Assembly: GCA_028066055.1 (NCBI GenBank)
Contig: JALCBY010000001.1
Location: 232,551 to 296,550, forward strand
Length of the DNA: 64,000 nt
DNA from: Hyphomicrobiaceae bacterium
Lineage (GTDB): Bacteria; Pseudomonadota; Alphaproteobacteria; Rhizobiales; Methyloligellaceae
Direction: 5' to 3'
Below are positions 56,101 to 63,585 of the stretch, piece after piece. A program made the translations under genes and the position numbers. Position 1 is the first letter of the stretch. The number at the start of each line of letters is the position of its first letter. The notes below the pieces were generated by a model that was given only the letters and a program-made list of their open reading frames with translations, had not been told where the DNA came from and made no database searches.

Positions 56101-57473
56101 TGCGCGTTCAAGGTCACACCGTTGAGCGCTGACAGATCGACAAGATCGCCATTCACAAACGCATCGCCTTCCGGCTGTCCGCCACCGTCGATTTCAAGAG
56201 GGCCTTGGTGTGCAAGGCTGGAAATTAAGACAGTGTCAGTCTTGTCAGTTCCGACGATTTTTTCGATGGAAATTAGCGAGTCGGTACCGCCTTGACCGTC
56301 GTTGGCAACGGACACCGTCGAAGAACCAAATGATTGACCGGGAAGCCCGGGCACCGGAACATCAACAGGATCGACTATGACAACAGTGATCCCATTTTCG
56401 ACAGCCGAGTAATCTGCCGTGTCGGTTCCGTCGTTTTGAATAGCGAGTTCATCCTCGCCACCATGCAATATGTCGTCACCCGCGCCGCCGACCAGGATAT
56501 CATTGTCTTTCCCGCCAAAGAGAATGTCATTCCCATCATCTCCAAAGAGCTTGTCGTCAGCCTGCTGACCGTAGAGATAATCCATCCCACCGCCGCCATG
56601 CAATTCGTCCTTATCGGTAGGATCGCTGACGCCATTGTCGATTGAGTAGAAGCCGTAGATGACGTCATCGCCACCATCACCCCAAAGGACGTCTTGGTCA
56701 TGTCCGCCAGCGATTAGATCCGCACCCTCCCCACCGCGGATTACGTCCCGGTCAGAACCCGGATTCAGAGTCGGCGCTTCATCATGATTGCCGAATAAGA
56801 AGTCGTTGCCCGCACCACCTTGAACGGTGTCATTCCCCTCGCCGGCAAAGATCTGATCACTACCTTCGCCGCCGTCCAGTATGTCGGAGCCGCCACGCGC
56901 GAAGATGATGTCATCACCACCGGCTGCGTTGATCGTATCAATTACATTAGAACCGATAATCTCTTGGACTTCGTCATTGGCATTCACGCTCACTCCAGAT
57001 TGAAGACTCAAGCCTTGAGCGTTGAAGTGAGCAATAAGCTGATTGGCAAGAACCCCAACGGCAGCTCCACCTAAAAGGCCACCACCAACGGCAAGAACTA
57101 TCGCTCCACCCGCAGCTACCGTAGCAGTTAGCCCGAAAGCACCGACCGATGTAGAAAGTGCAGAGGTTGCGATTGCGGCACCGACGGCAGAGCCTACAAT
57201 GCTGCCAGCTGCGCTCGCAAATTCTGAAAGAGCTGTTTCAAATACTTGTTTTTCGTAGTTCTCGTCATCCGGTATCTGCCCTAGCTGTGTTATAATCCCA
57301 ATATATGCAGACAGTGCGATACCGACGGCGTTCGACTTCGCCGCCAGCGTGCCAACCTGAGCTTTAAGATTCGCGTCGGCAATATCATCAGCAACTTGCG
57401 CTAATCGGGCGCCTAATGCCGTGAAAGCACCCCCAACAGCCTCGTCTAGATAGTCAAGATTTAGTTCAGACAT
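50103..57473 (-). CDS. Giant RTX protein with a glycine-zipper-like N-terminus
   Basis: A 2456-residue type I secretion substrate. Residues 1-85 are helical. Residues about 86-150 form a glycine/alanine-rich hydrophobic region (SIVGSAVGAAIATSALS, AAGGAIVLAVGGGLLGGAAV) that could insert in membranes. Residues about 163-360 are RTX nonapeptides (GGxGxDxx). Near 680-800 are EF-hand-like calcium loops (LDLDGDGLEL, DLNSDGKIG, DSNTDGMID). From about 1150 to the end are nine or ten units of roughly 125-150 residues, each pairing an RTX motif (LDGGAGDDRLEG) with a beta domain of the HCBP-related kind. The protein ends in a calcium-binding block and FRFV-type hydrophobic terminus, as expected of secretion signals. 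It could be a bacteriocin-like toxin (compare rhizobiocins) or an adhesin. Confidence 0.92.
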   Translation of the reverse strand: MSELNLDYLDEAVGGAFTALGARLAQVADDIADANLKAQVGTLAAKSNAVGIALSAYIGIITQLGQIPDDENYEKQVFETALSEFASAAGSIVGSAVGAAIATSALSTSVGAFGLTATVAAGGAIVLAVGGGLLGGAAVGVLANQLIAHFNAQGLSLQSGVSVNANDEVQEIIGSNVIDTINAAGGDDIIFARGGSDILDGGEGSDQIFAGEGNDTVQGGAGNDFLFGNHDEAPTLNPGSDRDVIRGGEGADLIAGGHDQDVLWGDGGDDVIYGFYSIDNGVSDPTDKDELHGGGGMDYLYGQQADDKLFGDDGNDILFGGKDNDILVGGAGDDILHGGEDELAIQNDGTDTADYSAVENGITVVIVDPVDVPVPGLPGQSFGSSTVSVANDGQGGTDSLISIEKIVGTDKTDTVLISSLAHQGPLEIDGGGQPEGDAFVNGDLVDLSALNGVTLNAQNGIDGTEIIFKNFERLKTSSGDDTIKLNGILDDPNGTENGFVYADLGAGNDVVEALGRGIEVFLGAGDDTVTRAGYGTEIDVGTGSDTVEFANNTRVIGADNNEKITIAGQTLTGGLRGALSETPWTTISLDGVSYAKNTEGDLAIRNALNKKMFVANYTGGPGVAEPTAGITIAEFEIETGHFMEIEKPRGWVEENFRFLDIAWKAFFGKPRRPGADPLVLDLDGDGLELTSQISTSPIFDLDDDGFGERTGWISGDDGLLARDLNSDGKIGELAELFGSDEEDGFTALSALDSNTDGMIDSADADFSDLLIWRDLDQNGETGDGELQTLTEAGITSINLTASTLQDVINAGNEVTHQGSFTKSDGTSGDVFNVDFTLDNFNSVYLGDSTISPEAAALPELKGHGILPSLRISMTQDASLLALVETILPTLNVIDLVALRDAVTPILSAWADISGTRGDVPVLQRIDEDGDIIVDDYAIFGVIDEETGDTGWMLASGADLVDHEGNEVQATTLAELLATDPGSSTWRMFDGAHIEFMEHYLDEEIPFGLALTGSETFNHFNGAAAYMESIIEHVDALAVKLATQGPLSSFFADITLDHEDEVFRADTDRGLIPVFEEIFTALPADNAEAIAYLADWKPILNVVMRDFDRGADYLNVTYSFLFSQLVAAYESVQPASISILEATEPLGIPPELVVMGGPGDLAGTSDHDIFYMNAGDQTARGAQGHDVYVFGKNFGNDVIDDVEEAGQGHKPDLIRFADYASTDISATRIGLDLILTVDATGDTATVLRQFEGKDPGLFGGDLGPDTGIAEIVFSDGVVWDRLEIAYQVADPRATSDTYIGTDTIDVLDGGAGDDRLEGGNETDVYRFGIGYGNDTIKDSMTNILIQGTDYVQFTDGISFTDLILSRDGASNDLVIEIDGITDTLTIEQQFKSNYTGPFDQQWFDRIEIFAFDDGLDYSWDQVLEALLVQAGTDGDDTIYGFDYEDELDGGAGDDFLSGGNENDIYRFGYGYGSDTIDEQRSNILSGTFDIVSFNADVAVADVLLERGAELEDLVIRLNGTSDVLTIKQTFRSSAIIQTVDQIEEFHFNDGTIWTIEDVRLALLDIESTSGDDLIRGFHGNDRLDGGAGNDRLEGWSGGDTYVFGTGYGQDTIHDIPIVDRIGDAVEFTAEITTSDLILSRSDDDLIISISGTSDTLTIEDQFFRAGIGSRDREVEEFRFDDGTIWSVQDVQERFLVSTSGDDLLIGFDTADVLDGGAGDDRLEGLAGSDVYIYDAGYGNDVIYDDRGSFASLGDDDAVHFGSGITVAGVSVSRNVDDLIITLDSSGEALTIEDQFYRPGNETRRNQIEEFHFDDGTIWLNQDIQEFLLQSTVGDDVLLGFDTADTLDGGAGNDRLEGFAGSDIYVYDAGYGNDVISDDRGTYVSLGDDDSIQFGSGVSTADVSVSRNIDDLIITLDSSSETLTIEKYFIVDFEIEEIQFTDGTVWTIDDITSMLTGDPNDPDVINGTAAGETIFGTAADEIIAGNGGDDTVYGLAGSDTFRYVSGDGNDVVEEENVAGTDRLQLTDLDIADLTFTRLISNKRDFEITVDATGETIRVDDQFRSGDYGVEEVEFADGTIWGKTEILQNVWMRGTSSDETIFGESSTDDVIVGNGGDDTMYGLGGNDTYRYTSGDGNDIVKEGNDVGTDRLILTDLNIADLTFTRLVSNKRDFEIAVDATGETITLDDQFRTGNYGVEEVEFADGTIWGQTDFLQNVWMRGSSSDETIFADSETDDVIVGNGGDDTMYGLAGSDTYRYASGDGNDVVEEENVAGTDRLVMTDLNVADLTFTRLISNNRDFELTVNATGETIRVDDQFRSGDYGVEEIEFADGTVWDRATIQTNAWFRGSSGDDTVSGTSDDDTIFGDSGNDTLSGDAGDDTFVFKSGSDDDTITDFQAGSASDDVIELDGLTAFSDFNDVVAATTQNGSDAVVDLGTDGSITLAGINMADLHQDDFRFV
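50433..51576. repeat. Three tandem 381-bp repeats in the RTX gene
   Basis: The sequence recurs with a period of 381 bases (127 codons), for example at 50433, 50814 and 51195, with high similarity and preserved frame. Two further, more diverged units of about 393 bases lie at 51.9-52.4 kb. They encode the last HCBP/RTX units. Confidence 0.8.
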
Positions 57474-57475
57474 GT

Positions 57476-58144
57476 TTAGCTCCCCGACGCGCTCTTATTT
57501 CTCCGGCGCGCAATTCCTCGAAGACAGAAAAACGAAACAATAAAGAAGAATACACTGACATATGCACAAGAAATAATGATAGAAAAAAGCCAATCCCCTT
57601 TGTAAAAAGCGATCCTTTCTCCAACCAACAACTTTTTCGAGATTATTACCCAAGAATAAGTTACAATTAAAGAAATAACTATTGTAACAATGTATAATAT
57701 TTTTTTATCTGGTTTTGCGTATTTCTCAGATGCTAGAAAAGATTTAATAAATTCTTTATATATATTACCCATTGAGATAGATACTATAACAGATGAAAAA
57801 ACAACAGATAATATCAAAATAGCTTCGTGATACGAAAATTTATATCCCATTACAAATATTTCTTTATTATAAATCGCAACAAAAAATATCATTAATATAC
57901 AAAATCCAATAATAATAAAGCTTAATCTAGTCCAGTATGATACTATGATTGTTGCATCTTTTTTGGCTTTTATTGAACTATTTTTCAATGTTATAAAAAT
58001 ACAAAAAACACCCCATGACAACGCAGGGACAATGGCCAAATATTCAATTCCAAAATTCCAAAACAACAAAATCATAAATAGAGATATTGAAGCAAAATAA
58101 ATAGATATTATTTTTCGTAAATCCATTTCGGATATATCACTCAT
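57476..58144 (-). CDS. AT-rich multi-pass membrane protein; candidate immunity protein
   Basis: A 222-residue protein with about six transmembrane helices. The gene is much more AT-rich than everything around it. It stops two bases before the RTX start codon, so expression of the two is tied. No family recognised. Membrane proteins encoded directly with membrane-active bacteriocins often give self-protection; the glycine-rich hydrophobic N-terminus of the RTX protein makes that reading attractive, but it is inference. It could also help secretion. Confidence 0.75.
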   Translation of the reverse strand: MSDISEMDLRKIISIYFASISLFMILLFWNFGIEYLAIVPALSWGVFCIFITLKNSSIKAKKDATIIVSYWTRLSFIIIGFCILMIFFVAIYNKEIFVMGYKFSYHEAILILSVVFSSVIVSISMGNIYKEFIKSFLASEKYAKPDKKILYIVTIVISLIVTYSWVIISKKLLVGERIAFYKGDWLFSIIISCAYVSVFFFIVSFFCLRGIARRRNKSASGS

Positions 58145-58177
58145 TTATATTTTCTTTATTGATCTAATATATCTATT

Positions 58178-58768
58178 TTATGTTTTACATTTTACAATTT
58201 TTCTTTGATTTGAGAGAGTTTTACTCAAATTATATTTCATTGCATAATCTCTAAACGCAATTAATTCTTCACCTTCCACTTCTGTTACGTAGTCTCCGTG
58301 CACTTTGCTGAAAGCAACGTGCTCTCCAAGAGCATTGATGTCGAGACAACGGAGTCCGGTGGCATACGGCGCACCGCCAAATGCCACGCTAGCTGTCACC
58401 ATGAAACCGATGACGCCATTCGATGCGTCTGTTCGTGCATCTTGCACAGGATCCGACGACTTGATGATCTTCGCTCGCTCCTTCACGTATGCGTCGATCC
58501 GCGCGCAATCATCATCAAAGGGATCTAGTAACAGTGACCTTAGCGAATTGGAGTTACAGTCCTCGAGGCGTGCCAGTGATGGTCGCTCAAGTGCATTCAG
58601 CCGAAGCTCAAGCTGGCTTTTTGGCTTCGGTTCACTCTTCGTGCTTGTTGATTGTCCGGATGCAGTCTGTGCCAGCGTCTCACTCATAGACGCCGATGTC
58701 GCGGCGTACGCAATAGCAACACCAAGCACGGCCATGCAGAATGACGCCCGGATGTCAGGACATCTCAT
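58178..58768 (-). CDS. Secreted hypothetical protein of the RTX locus
   Basis: A 196-residue protein with a signal peptide (hydrophobic FCMAVLGVAIAYAATSA, likely cleaved near ETLAQ). The mature part has a Ser/Lys/Pro-rich linker and a domain with three or four cysteines (EDCNS, DDDCAR, GLRCLD, VKCKT) that could form disulfides in the periplasm. The start at 58768 is chosen so the signal peptide is N-terminal; an ATG at 58837 is also possible. No family recognised. Confidence 0.65.
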   Translation of the reverse strand: MRCPDIRASFCMAVLGVAIAYAATSASMSETLAQTASGQSTSTKSEPKPKSQLELRLNALERPSLARLEDCNSNSLRSLLLDPFDDDCARIDAYVKERAKIIKSSDPVQDARTDASNGVIGFMVTASVAFGGAPYATGLRCLDINALGEHVAFSKVHGDYVTEVEGEELIAFRDYAMKYNLSKTLSNQRKIVKCKT

Positions 58769-59195
58769 CCGAGAGCCGCCAACCGAAGCGCCTACTGCAC
58801 GGCTCGGCATCTGGATATGGCTTTGGCAGCGCCTCATTTCCCGCTCACCCTTCACGACTCCAGTGATGCGCTCACCGAACCCGCCAATCATCTCAAATTG
58901 CGCGATTTTTCTGAAATCTACTCAATCGAGATGAATCAAACGAATACTCAGTTCCTATAAGGAGGATGCGGTGATTTTGTGACATAAGTCAAATATTGTT
59001 AATCCGTACAATGTATAATTTCTTGATTGTTAACTCCATTATTTCAGGTAAACTACAATCGCTGGTTGCAATGACTGCTCGCGCACAGCTTTACATATCT
59101 ATGAGTTCCGCCCATTCGCGTGAAAGGGCACAGTAATGTCGGTTCATCTGCTGAACCTGCGCGACGCAATGACGTGATTGCCCTCACCGTCTGGG
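58769..59195. other. Intergenic region between the secreted-protein and hlyC-like genes
   Basis: About 430 bases, AT-rich around 58960-59060. It probably carries the promoter for the secreted protein, membrane protein and RTX genes. No other gene supported. Confidence 0.4.
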
Positions 59196-59789
59196 CTATT
59201 TCCGCCCAACCGTCTGGACGCTCACTTTGCCGTCATTTCCGCGCGCGCGCAGCTTGAAAGGCCTGCCCTCGAACACCGCCTCGCCCATGCGCTCGACCAT
59301 GGCCTTGACCGCCTCCGGCGCCCCCACCGCATCGATGAGCCAGAGCGTATCGCCACTGGTCCATTCGTCCGGCCTGAGGCGCACGGGCCGGTCGATATTT
59401 TCGGTGAGCTTTTTGTCGACCTCGTCCGAAACACACGCCCAGAGCGCCACGCCGACGGGCGCGGGGATGCCCCCCTCCTTCGTGCGCGCCTCGGCCAGGG
59501 TGAACTGGTTGGCGAGGAGCGGCGGCACGACGAGCCACTCAAGATCCGTCAGGCTGTAATGCTTGTAGTGGGGTGAGCGCATAAGGACGGAGACAACCTC
59601 ACCGAACCCGGCGGCAACCATCTTGGCCTGCAGCGCCTGGCGCGCCGCCGCCTGCTGCCCCTCTCCGTTGCCGGCGTCGGCCTTCTTTCGGGCTTTCCGA
59701 GCCGAAGGCTTCTTCGCCGTACGCGCAGAAGCTGTTTTCCGCCTAGGTTGTGCTTTTGTTTTTGCACTCGTCTTGCGCGCAGCCGGCAT
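59196..59789 (-). CDS. HlyC-like toxin-activating lysine acyltransferase with a basic N-terminal tail
   Basis: Predicted to acylate lysines of the RTX protein using acyl-ACP, as HlyC does for HlyA. Family features: LMRSPHYKHYSLTDLEWLV (catalytic His near residue 70), PPLLANQF, GVALWACVSDEVDKKL, RPDEWTSGDTLWLIDAVGAP (the Asp near 150) and the FKLRARG end. The first 45 residues are rich in Lys, Arg and Ala (ARKTSAKTKAQPRRKTASAR), like a histone H1 tail, which HlyC proteins normally lack. The start is firmly set by GGGAGGATGAA before the ATG. It lies 2 kb upstream of the RTX gene with two genes between. Confidence 0.82.
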   Translation of the reverse strand: MPAARKTSAKTKAQPRRKTASARTAKKPSARKARKKADAGNGEGQQAAARQALQAKMVAAGFGEVVSVLMRSPHYKHYSLTDLEWLVVPPLLANQFTLAEARTKEGGIPAPVGVALWACVSDEVDKKLTENIDRPVRLRPDEWTSGDTLWLIDAVGAPEAVKAMVERMGEAVFEGRPFKLRARGNDGKVSVQTVGRK

Positions 59790-59942
59790 TTCATCCTCCC
59801 ACGTCTTGAAATCCTAAGAATTGTGCGAAAGAGCACTTGGCTACTGTTTGGACGATTCAAATAGATCGCGCAAGCGTGGCGGTGATGTGACGGGTGGAAA
59901 TTGGGAAAAGGGTTTGAGCGTACGGCGCTTTGTGGACGCTCG

Positions 59943-61529
59943 TTACTTCTTTGGTGGCCGTTTCAGACTTCCAGCGGGCTTCACAGGGCGAAATCGTCCC
60001 AGCTTGAACATCTGCTCGCTGGCCAGAAGCTCCCGGTACGATGCCAAAGCGGCGGCTCGCTGCTGAGGCGTCATCTTTTCCCGTAGCTCTTTCAACATGG
60101 GCTCCATGTCCTTGCGCCTGCTGGGCCCGACCAGAACAAGCATCTTGTGGGCCTTGACCAGATCCCGCTCGACACCGGTACCCGATTTATACGCTTCGGC
60201 CATATCCACCGCCGCCCATGGATAACCGTAATTGAGCGCCAGCCGGTGATGATCGAATCCCTTCTTTGGATCACGGAGAGATGGCGGCGCCGCCTCCATC
60301 AGATAGCGTCCCAAAATCGAGTGCGACATCGCCACAGTCTGTCTGTATTTTGCCTTCTCAGTGCTTTCTTCCAACGCAGCTATCGCCCTCTTGCCGGCTT
60401 GGACATCACCCGCGAGTATCTTTGGCAAGAGCGCGATACCTAGCCCAAGATTTCCCATCTCGAAGCCTTGATCGACGGACTGCTGCATTAGCCGGATGGA
60501 CTCGCCGATATCTGGCGAAACTCCGACGCCCCTCAAATAGAGCCAGCCAAGTGCGAACTGCGATGGTCCATCATCGAGGTTCGCGGCGTCGCGCCAGTGT
60601 GCGACCGCCGCGGAGACGTTTCTCTTGCCACCAAGGCCGATAAACTCGGCATAGGCCAGCAGCCTGATCGCATCGACCTGGCGCAACGACGCACCACGCT
60701 CAAACCACAGTTTCGCTTCTGCAGAGAGATCTTGCAGATTGGACGAAATGACATTGCCCGCGCCGTCGAGCGTCTTCAGTGCACTGCTTCCAATTTGCCC
60801 ACGATCATGCATGCGCACGAGGCGGAACGCGGCAAGCCCGCTGAGCGTATACGCTTCAGGAATCGCGGCTGCGGTTGCCACCCTCAACAGTCTCTGCGCC
60901 TCGATTGCATCCGCCGCATTACCCAGTTGAAGCAGAAGGGAAGCTTTCGCGTATGCGACAATAGGATCATTCTGATCAAAAGGTCGAAGCGCGTCGAACG
61001 CTTCCTTTTTTACGGCGGAGGTTCGCTTAGGGCTCGGTAGATCTTGATAGCCGCGTGCCACTTTAAGTGACAAAGCCATATTCGGCGGCGCGGACTCGAT
61101 AACCGCCTTTTGTATTCTTACAACTTCTTCAATGGATATTTCAGTTGCCTGTCCGGGTCCGGATGCGGATCCGGATCTAAGGATGACAAGCGACTGCTTT
61201 TGGGGTGGCACCTGATTCCGGACAGACGCACTGCTTGTCTGTGTGTTCGAAATATCGGGCGACTGATTTCCGGAATAATCAATGCCCGTCTGCGTCTTCG
61301 AGGCACGGGGCGAGTAAAATGCCGTCTTGAGAAGATCGGATATGCCGGAAAACATCCCACCGCCATATGCAAATGTGAGTACGATGATACCGACCAGGGT
61401 CACATCGACCAGCCCGCGAAACAGAACGTCCGTTCGATAGAGCGATAGCGCAAGAGGCAGCGCTCTTGGTCGCGCGTTCGATTTGGGGATAAAGCCCTCT
61501 TTCGCTCCGCTTGCTGTCTCCGTTGACAT
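59943..61529 (-). CDS. Membrane-anchored Sel1-repeat protein
   Basis: A 528-residue protein with one membrane helix (about residues 38-58, VDVTLVGIIVLTFAYGGG) and many Sel1-like TPR repeats in the second half, e.g. AYAEFIGLGGKRNVSAAVAH, FALGWLYLRGVGVSPDIGES, and DMAEAYKSGTGVERDLVKAH. The helix orientation probably places the repeats in the periplasm as a protein-interaction scaffold. It follows the AAA+ gene by ten bases, so it is in the same operon. A part in assembling or quality-controlling RTX secretion is inferred. Confidence 0.82.
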   Translation of the reverse strand: MSTETASGAKEGFIPKSNARPRALPLALSLYRTDVLFRGLVDVTLVGIIVLTFAYGGGMFSGISDLLKTAFYSPRASKTQTGIDYSGNQSPDISNTQTSSASVRNQVPPQKQSLVILRSGSASGPGQATEISIEEVVRIQKAVIESAPPNMALSLKVARGYQDLPSPKRTSAVKKEAFDALRPFDQNDPIVAYAKASLLLQLGNAADAIEAQRLLRVATAAAIPEAYTLSGLAAFRLVRMHDRGQIGSSALKTLDGAGNVISSNLQDLSAEAKLWFERGASLRQVDAIRLLAYAEFIGLGGKRNVSAAVAHWRDAANLDDGPSQFALGWLYLRGVGVSPDIGESIRLMQQSVDQGFEMGNLGLGIALLPKILAGDVQAGKRAIAALEESTEKAKYRQTVAMSHSILGRYLMEAAPPSLRDPKKGFDHHRLALNYGYPWAAVDMAEAYKSGTGVERDLVKAHKMLVLVGPSRRKDMEPMLKELREKMTPQQRAAALASYRELLASEQMFKLGRFRPVKPAGSLKRPPKK

Positions 61530-61539
61530 CGCGGATCAC

Positions 61540-62745
61540 TCACTCTGCAGCCGGCATACGTGAAGCGGAGTCAATCTGAGCCCGTTCTTCTTTCGCAGCC
61601 TCAACTTCGACCTTCTCACCCACGGCCATCAGACGGACTGTTTCGATGTTGTTTCCACGCGCCTCAAGCAGTCCGTCGGTCACCTGGCGCTCGATCGCAC
61701 GAGCAATGTCTCTCACCCCGCCATCCGTCTTTTTCTGCAGGGCCGTAATGGCATCAAGCAGTATGGACGGGTCGATGCCGCCGTCCGCGATTTTGAGACC
61801 GTACTGGACGGCAAGGTTCTCAATCTCCAATGCAACTACTCTGGCGATGTCGAGACCTTCGAGTGGCCGGAAGGCAAATACGTCGTCGATGCGGGAAAGA
61901 ACTTCCGGCGCAAACTGGGCGTCTCCAAGAGCCCTTTTGATCATTCGGGCCATTTCATCCGGATCGTCGGCAAACTCTTTGGCAACATCACCAATTTTCC
62001 GCGAAGCGGCATTGGTGGTCAGGATGAAGATTGTTTCCGTTGTCGGAACTCGGCTGCCGTCACTGACCTCAGTCACGAACCCATCGTTCCAGGCGGTGAG
62101 AAACCGCTTGTGAACTTCGGGATGCGCCTTTTCGAACTCATCGAGAAGAACAACACTATCGGGTATGTCGCGCAACGCCGACGTCAACGCGCCGTAGCTG
62201 GTCGACCCCACATACCCGCGGGCCTGGCCAAACAAGCTCGACGCCGCATGCGGTTGGCCAAACTGGCTCATATCGAAGAACTGCAGGTTCTTCTGTCCAC
62301 CATAGAGTTCTTCGGCCAGGACCTTGGCGAGGTGCGTCTTGCCAACGCCGGGAGGTCCGGCGAGGCAGAACACGGCGATGGGCTTGTTCGGCCGCTGTGC
62401 TGAAAGGCGGCGTCGCAGTTGAGCAGCGATGGAATCGACCGCCCGGTCCTGACCAATAACCCTGCCCTTCACCGCTTCCGCCAACTTGACGGCATCGATC
62501 GTCACGTCCTTGCGGACGTTTGTCTCATACGCATGCTCCAACGCATCCTTGTCAGTCAGTCGATCAAGTACATCCATGATAAACCCCGGAAAAAATCGCC
62601 CGCGATAGGCAAAAATGAGAAAGGCCGCGACTCCACTCAAAACAACGGCCAAAGCAGCCAGCCTTGGGTCAAATTTCGATATCGCGATCATGAACATGAC
62701 GCTGAACATCAGTGACATGAGAGGACCAAACGGCATCGCCATCAT
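61540..62745 (-). CDS. Membrane-anchored AAA+ ATPase (Clp/HSP100-like)
   Basis: A 401-residue AAA+ ATPase. Two hydrophobic helices (about residues 5-48) are followed by a ClpA/ClpB-D2-like module: VIGQDRAVDSIAAQLRRRL, Walker A GPPGVGKTHLAKVLAEEL near 130, Walker B SVVLLDEFEKAHPEVHKRF near 196, sensor 1 FILTTNAASR and a C-terminal lid. No protease-docking IGF loop was seen. Single-ring unfoldases with a membrane anchor are unusual. It could extract or remodel membrane proteins or energise secretion. It overlaps the upstream gene by four bases. Confidence 0.85.
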   Translation of the reverse strand: MMAMPFGPLMSLMFSVMFMIAISKFDPRLAALAVVLSGVAAFLIFAYRGRFFPGFIMDVLDRLTDKDALEHAYETNVRKDVTIDAVKLAEAVKGRVIGQDRAVDSIAAQLRRRLSAQRPNKPIAVFCLAGPPGVGKTHLAKVLAEELYGGQKNLQFFDMSQFGQPHAASSLFGQARGYVGSTSYGALTSALRDIPDSVVLLDEFEKAHPEVHKRFLTAWNDGFVTEVSDGSRVPTTETIFILTTNAASRKIGDVAKEFADDPDEMARMIKRALGDAQFAPEVLSRIDDVFAFRPLEGLDIARVVALEIENLAVQYGLKIADGGIDPSILLDAITALQKKTDGGVRDIARAIERQVTDGLLEARGNNIETVRLMAVGEKVEVEAAKEERAQIDSASRMPAAE

Positions 62746-63359
62746 AGGACCGGCACCTCCAGGCTCTGGCCAACAACAAGCGGCGGCAGAGGGAACGGAC
62801 CGACAATTGTCTTGACGCCCAGCGTGACGCCGCCCCCACCGTCAGCCACCGCAGTTATCCGCGCGTTTGTGCCCGTCTGGACCGGCACGTAGTACATAGT
62901 TGGTGAATTGGCGATTGCGATTGTTTGGGAAAATCCACCCGAGTTGATCTGAACTGCATCTCCATCCTGCGCTTGGTTGTCCCATAGCCAGATAGCCGCA
63001 ATCCGGACGTTGCCCGCCTTAAGCTCCTGAGAAAGTCTCTCTTTCTCCACCTTTGGCATCTTCACGAGGCCAAATACACGCTCCGTGCCCTTCGACAGTT
63101 CTGACGGCAACGGGAAGAAAGCTCCCTGCACGTCAGATGCTGAAACGAATACCGTTTTCGGGTTAGCAGGTTTCTGTGCGCTGGAATTCGACAGAAGATC
63201 CCCATCCAGAGCGACGTAGGCCAGTCCGGCAGCGAACACGGCGCAAAATGCCAAACCGCCCACCGTCAGTTTCTCGGGCAATGCCTGCACGCCAAGCAGC
63301 GCCGGATCGCCGGCGCGGCCCGAAGGCAGTTCACCGCATGTGTTCTTGGCCCTAGACAC
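62742..63359 (-). CDS. Membrane-anchored hypothetical protein, first gene of the AAA+/Sel1 operon
   Basis: A 205-residue protein with one N-terminal membrane helix (about residues 33-51, VGGLAFCAVFAAGLAYVAL) and a soluble beta-rich domain likely in the periplasm. It has no known family. The start overlaps none upstream and its end overlaps the AAA+ start (ATGA), so the three proteins are made together and may form one envelope complex. Confidence 0.72.
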   Translation of the reverse strand: MSRAKNTCGELPSGRAGDPALLGVQALPEKLTVGGLAFCAVFAAGLAYVALDGDLLSNSSAQKPANPKTVFVSASDVQGAFFPLPSELSKGTERVFGLVKMPKVEKERLSQELKAGNVRIAAIWLWDNQAQDGDAVQINSGGFSQTIAIANSPTMYYVPVQTGTNARITAVADGGGGVTLGVKTIVGPFPLPPLVVGQSLEVPVL

Positions 63360-63585
63360 ACCGCTTTCCTAATCTAAGGCTCTTAATACACAGTTATTTT
63401 CGATAATAATCGAATAAAGCTGCATAACTCGATATTTATTCTGGTTAATCAACGCTTATACAACATAGCGGACTGCATAAGCCTATGGCTTAGACCCAAT
63501 TTGGGTTAAAATCGAAAGTCCGTTCACGCTGCTTTGATTGCCCCCTTCCCGCCCGTAAGCCAACAATTGCTTTGCACTGACAGAG
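63360..63585. promoter_or_regulatory. Likely promoter region of the leftward RTX-locus operon
   Basis: AT-rich between 63380 and 63470 upstream of the first gene of the locus, then non-coding DNA up to the attachment repeat. No gene supported. Confidence 0.4.
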
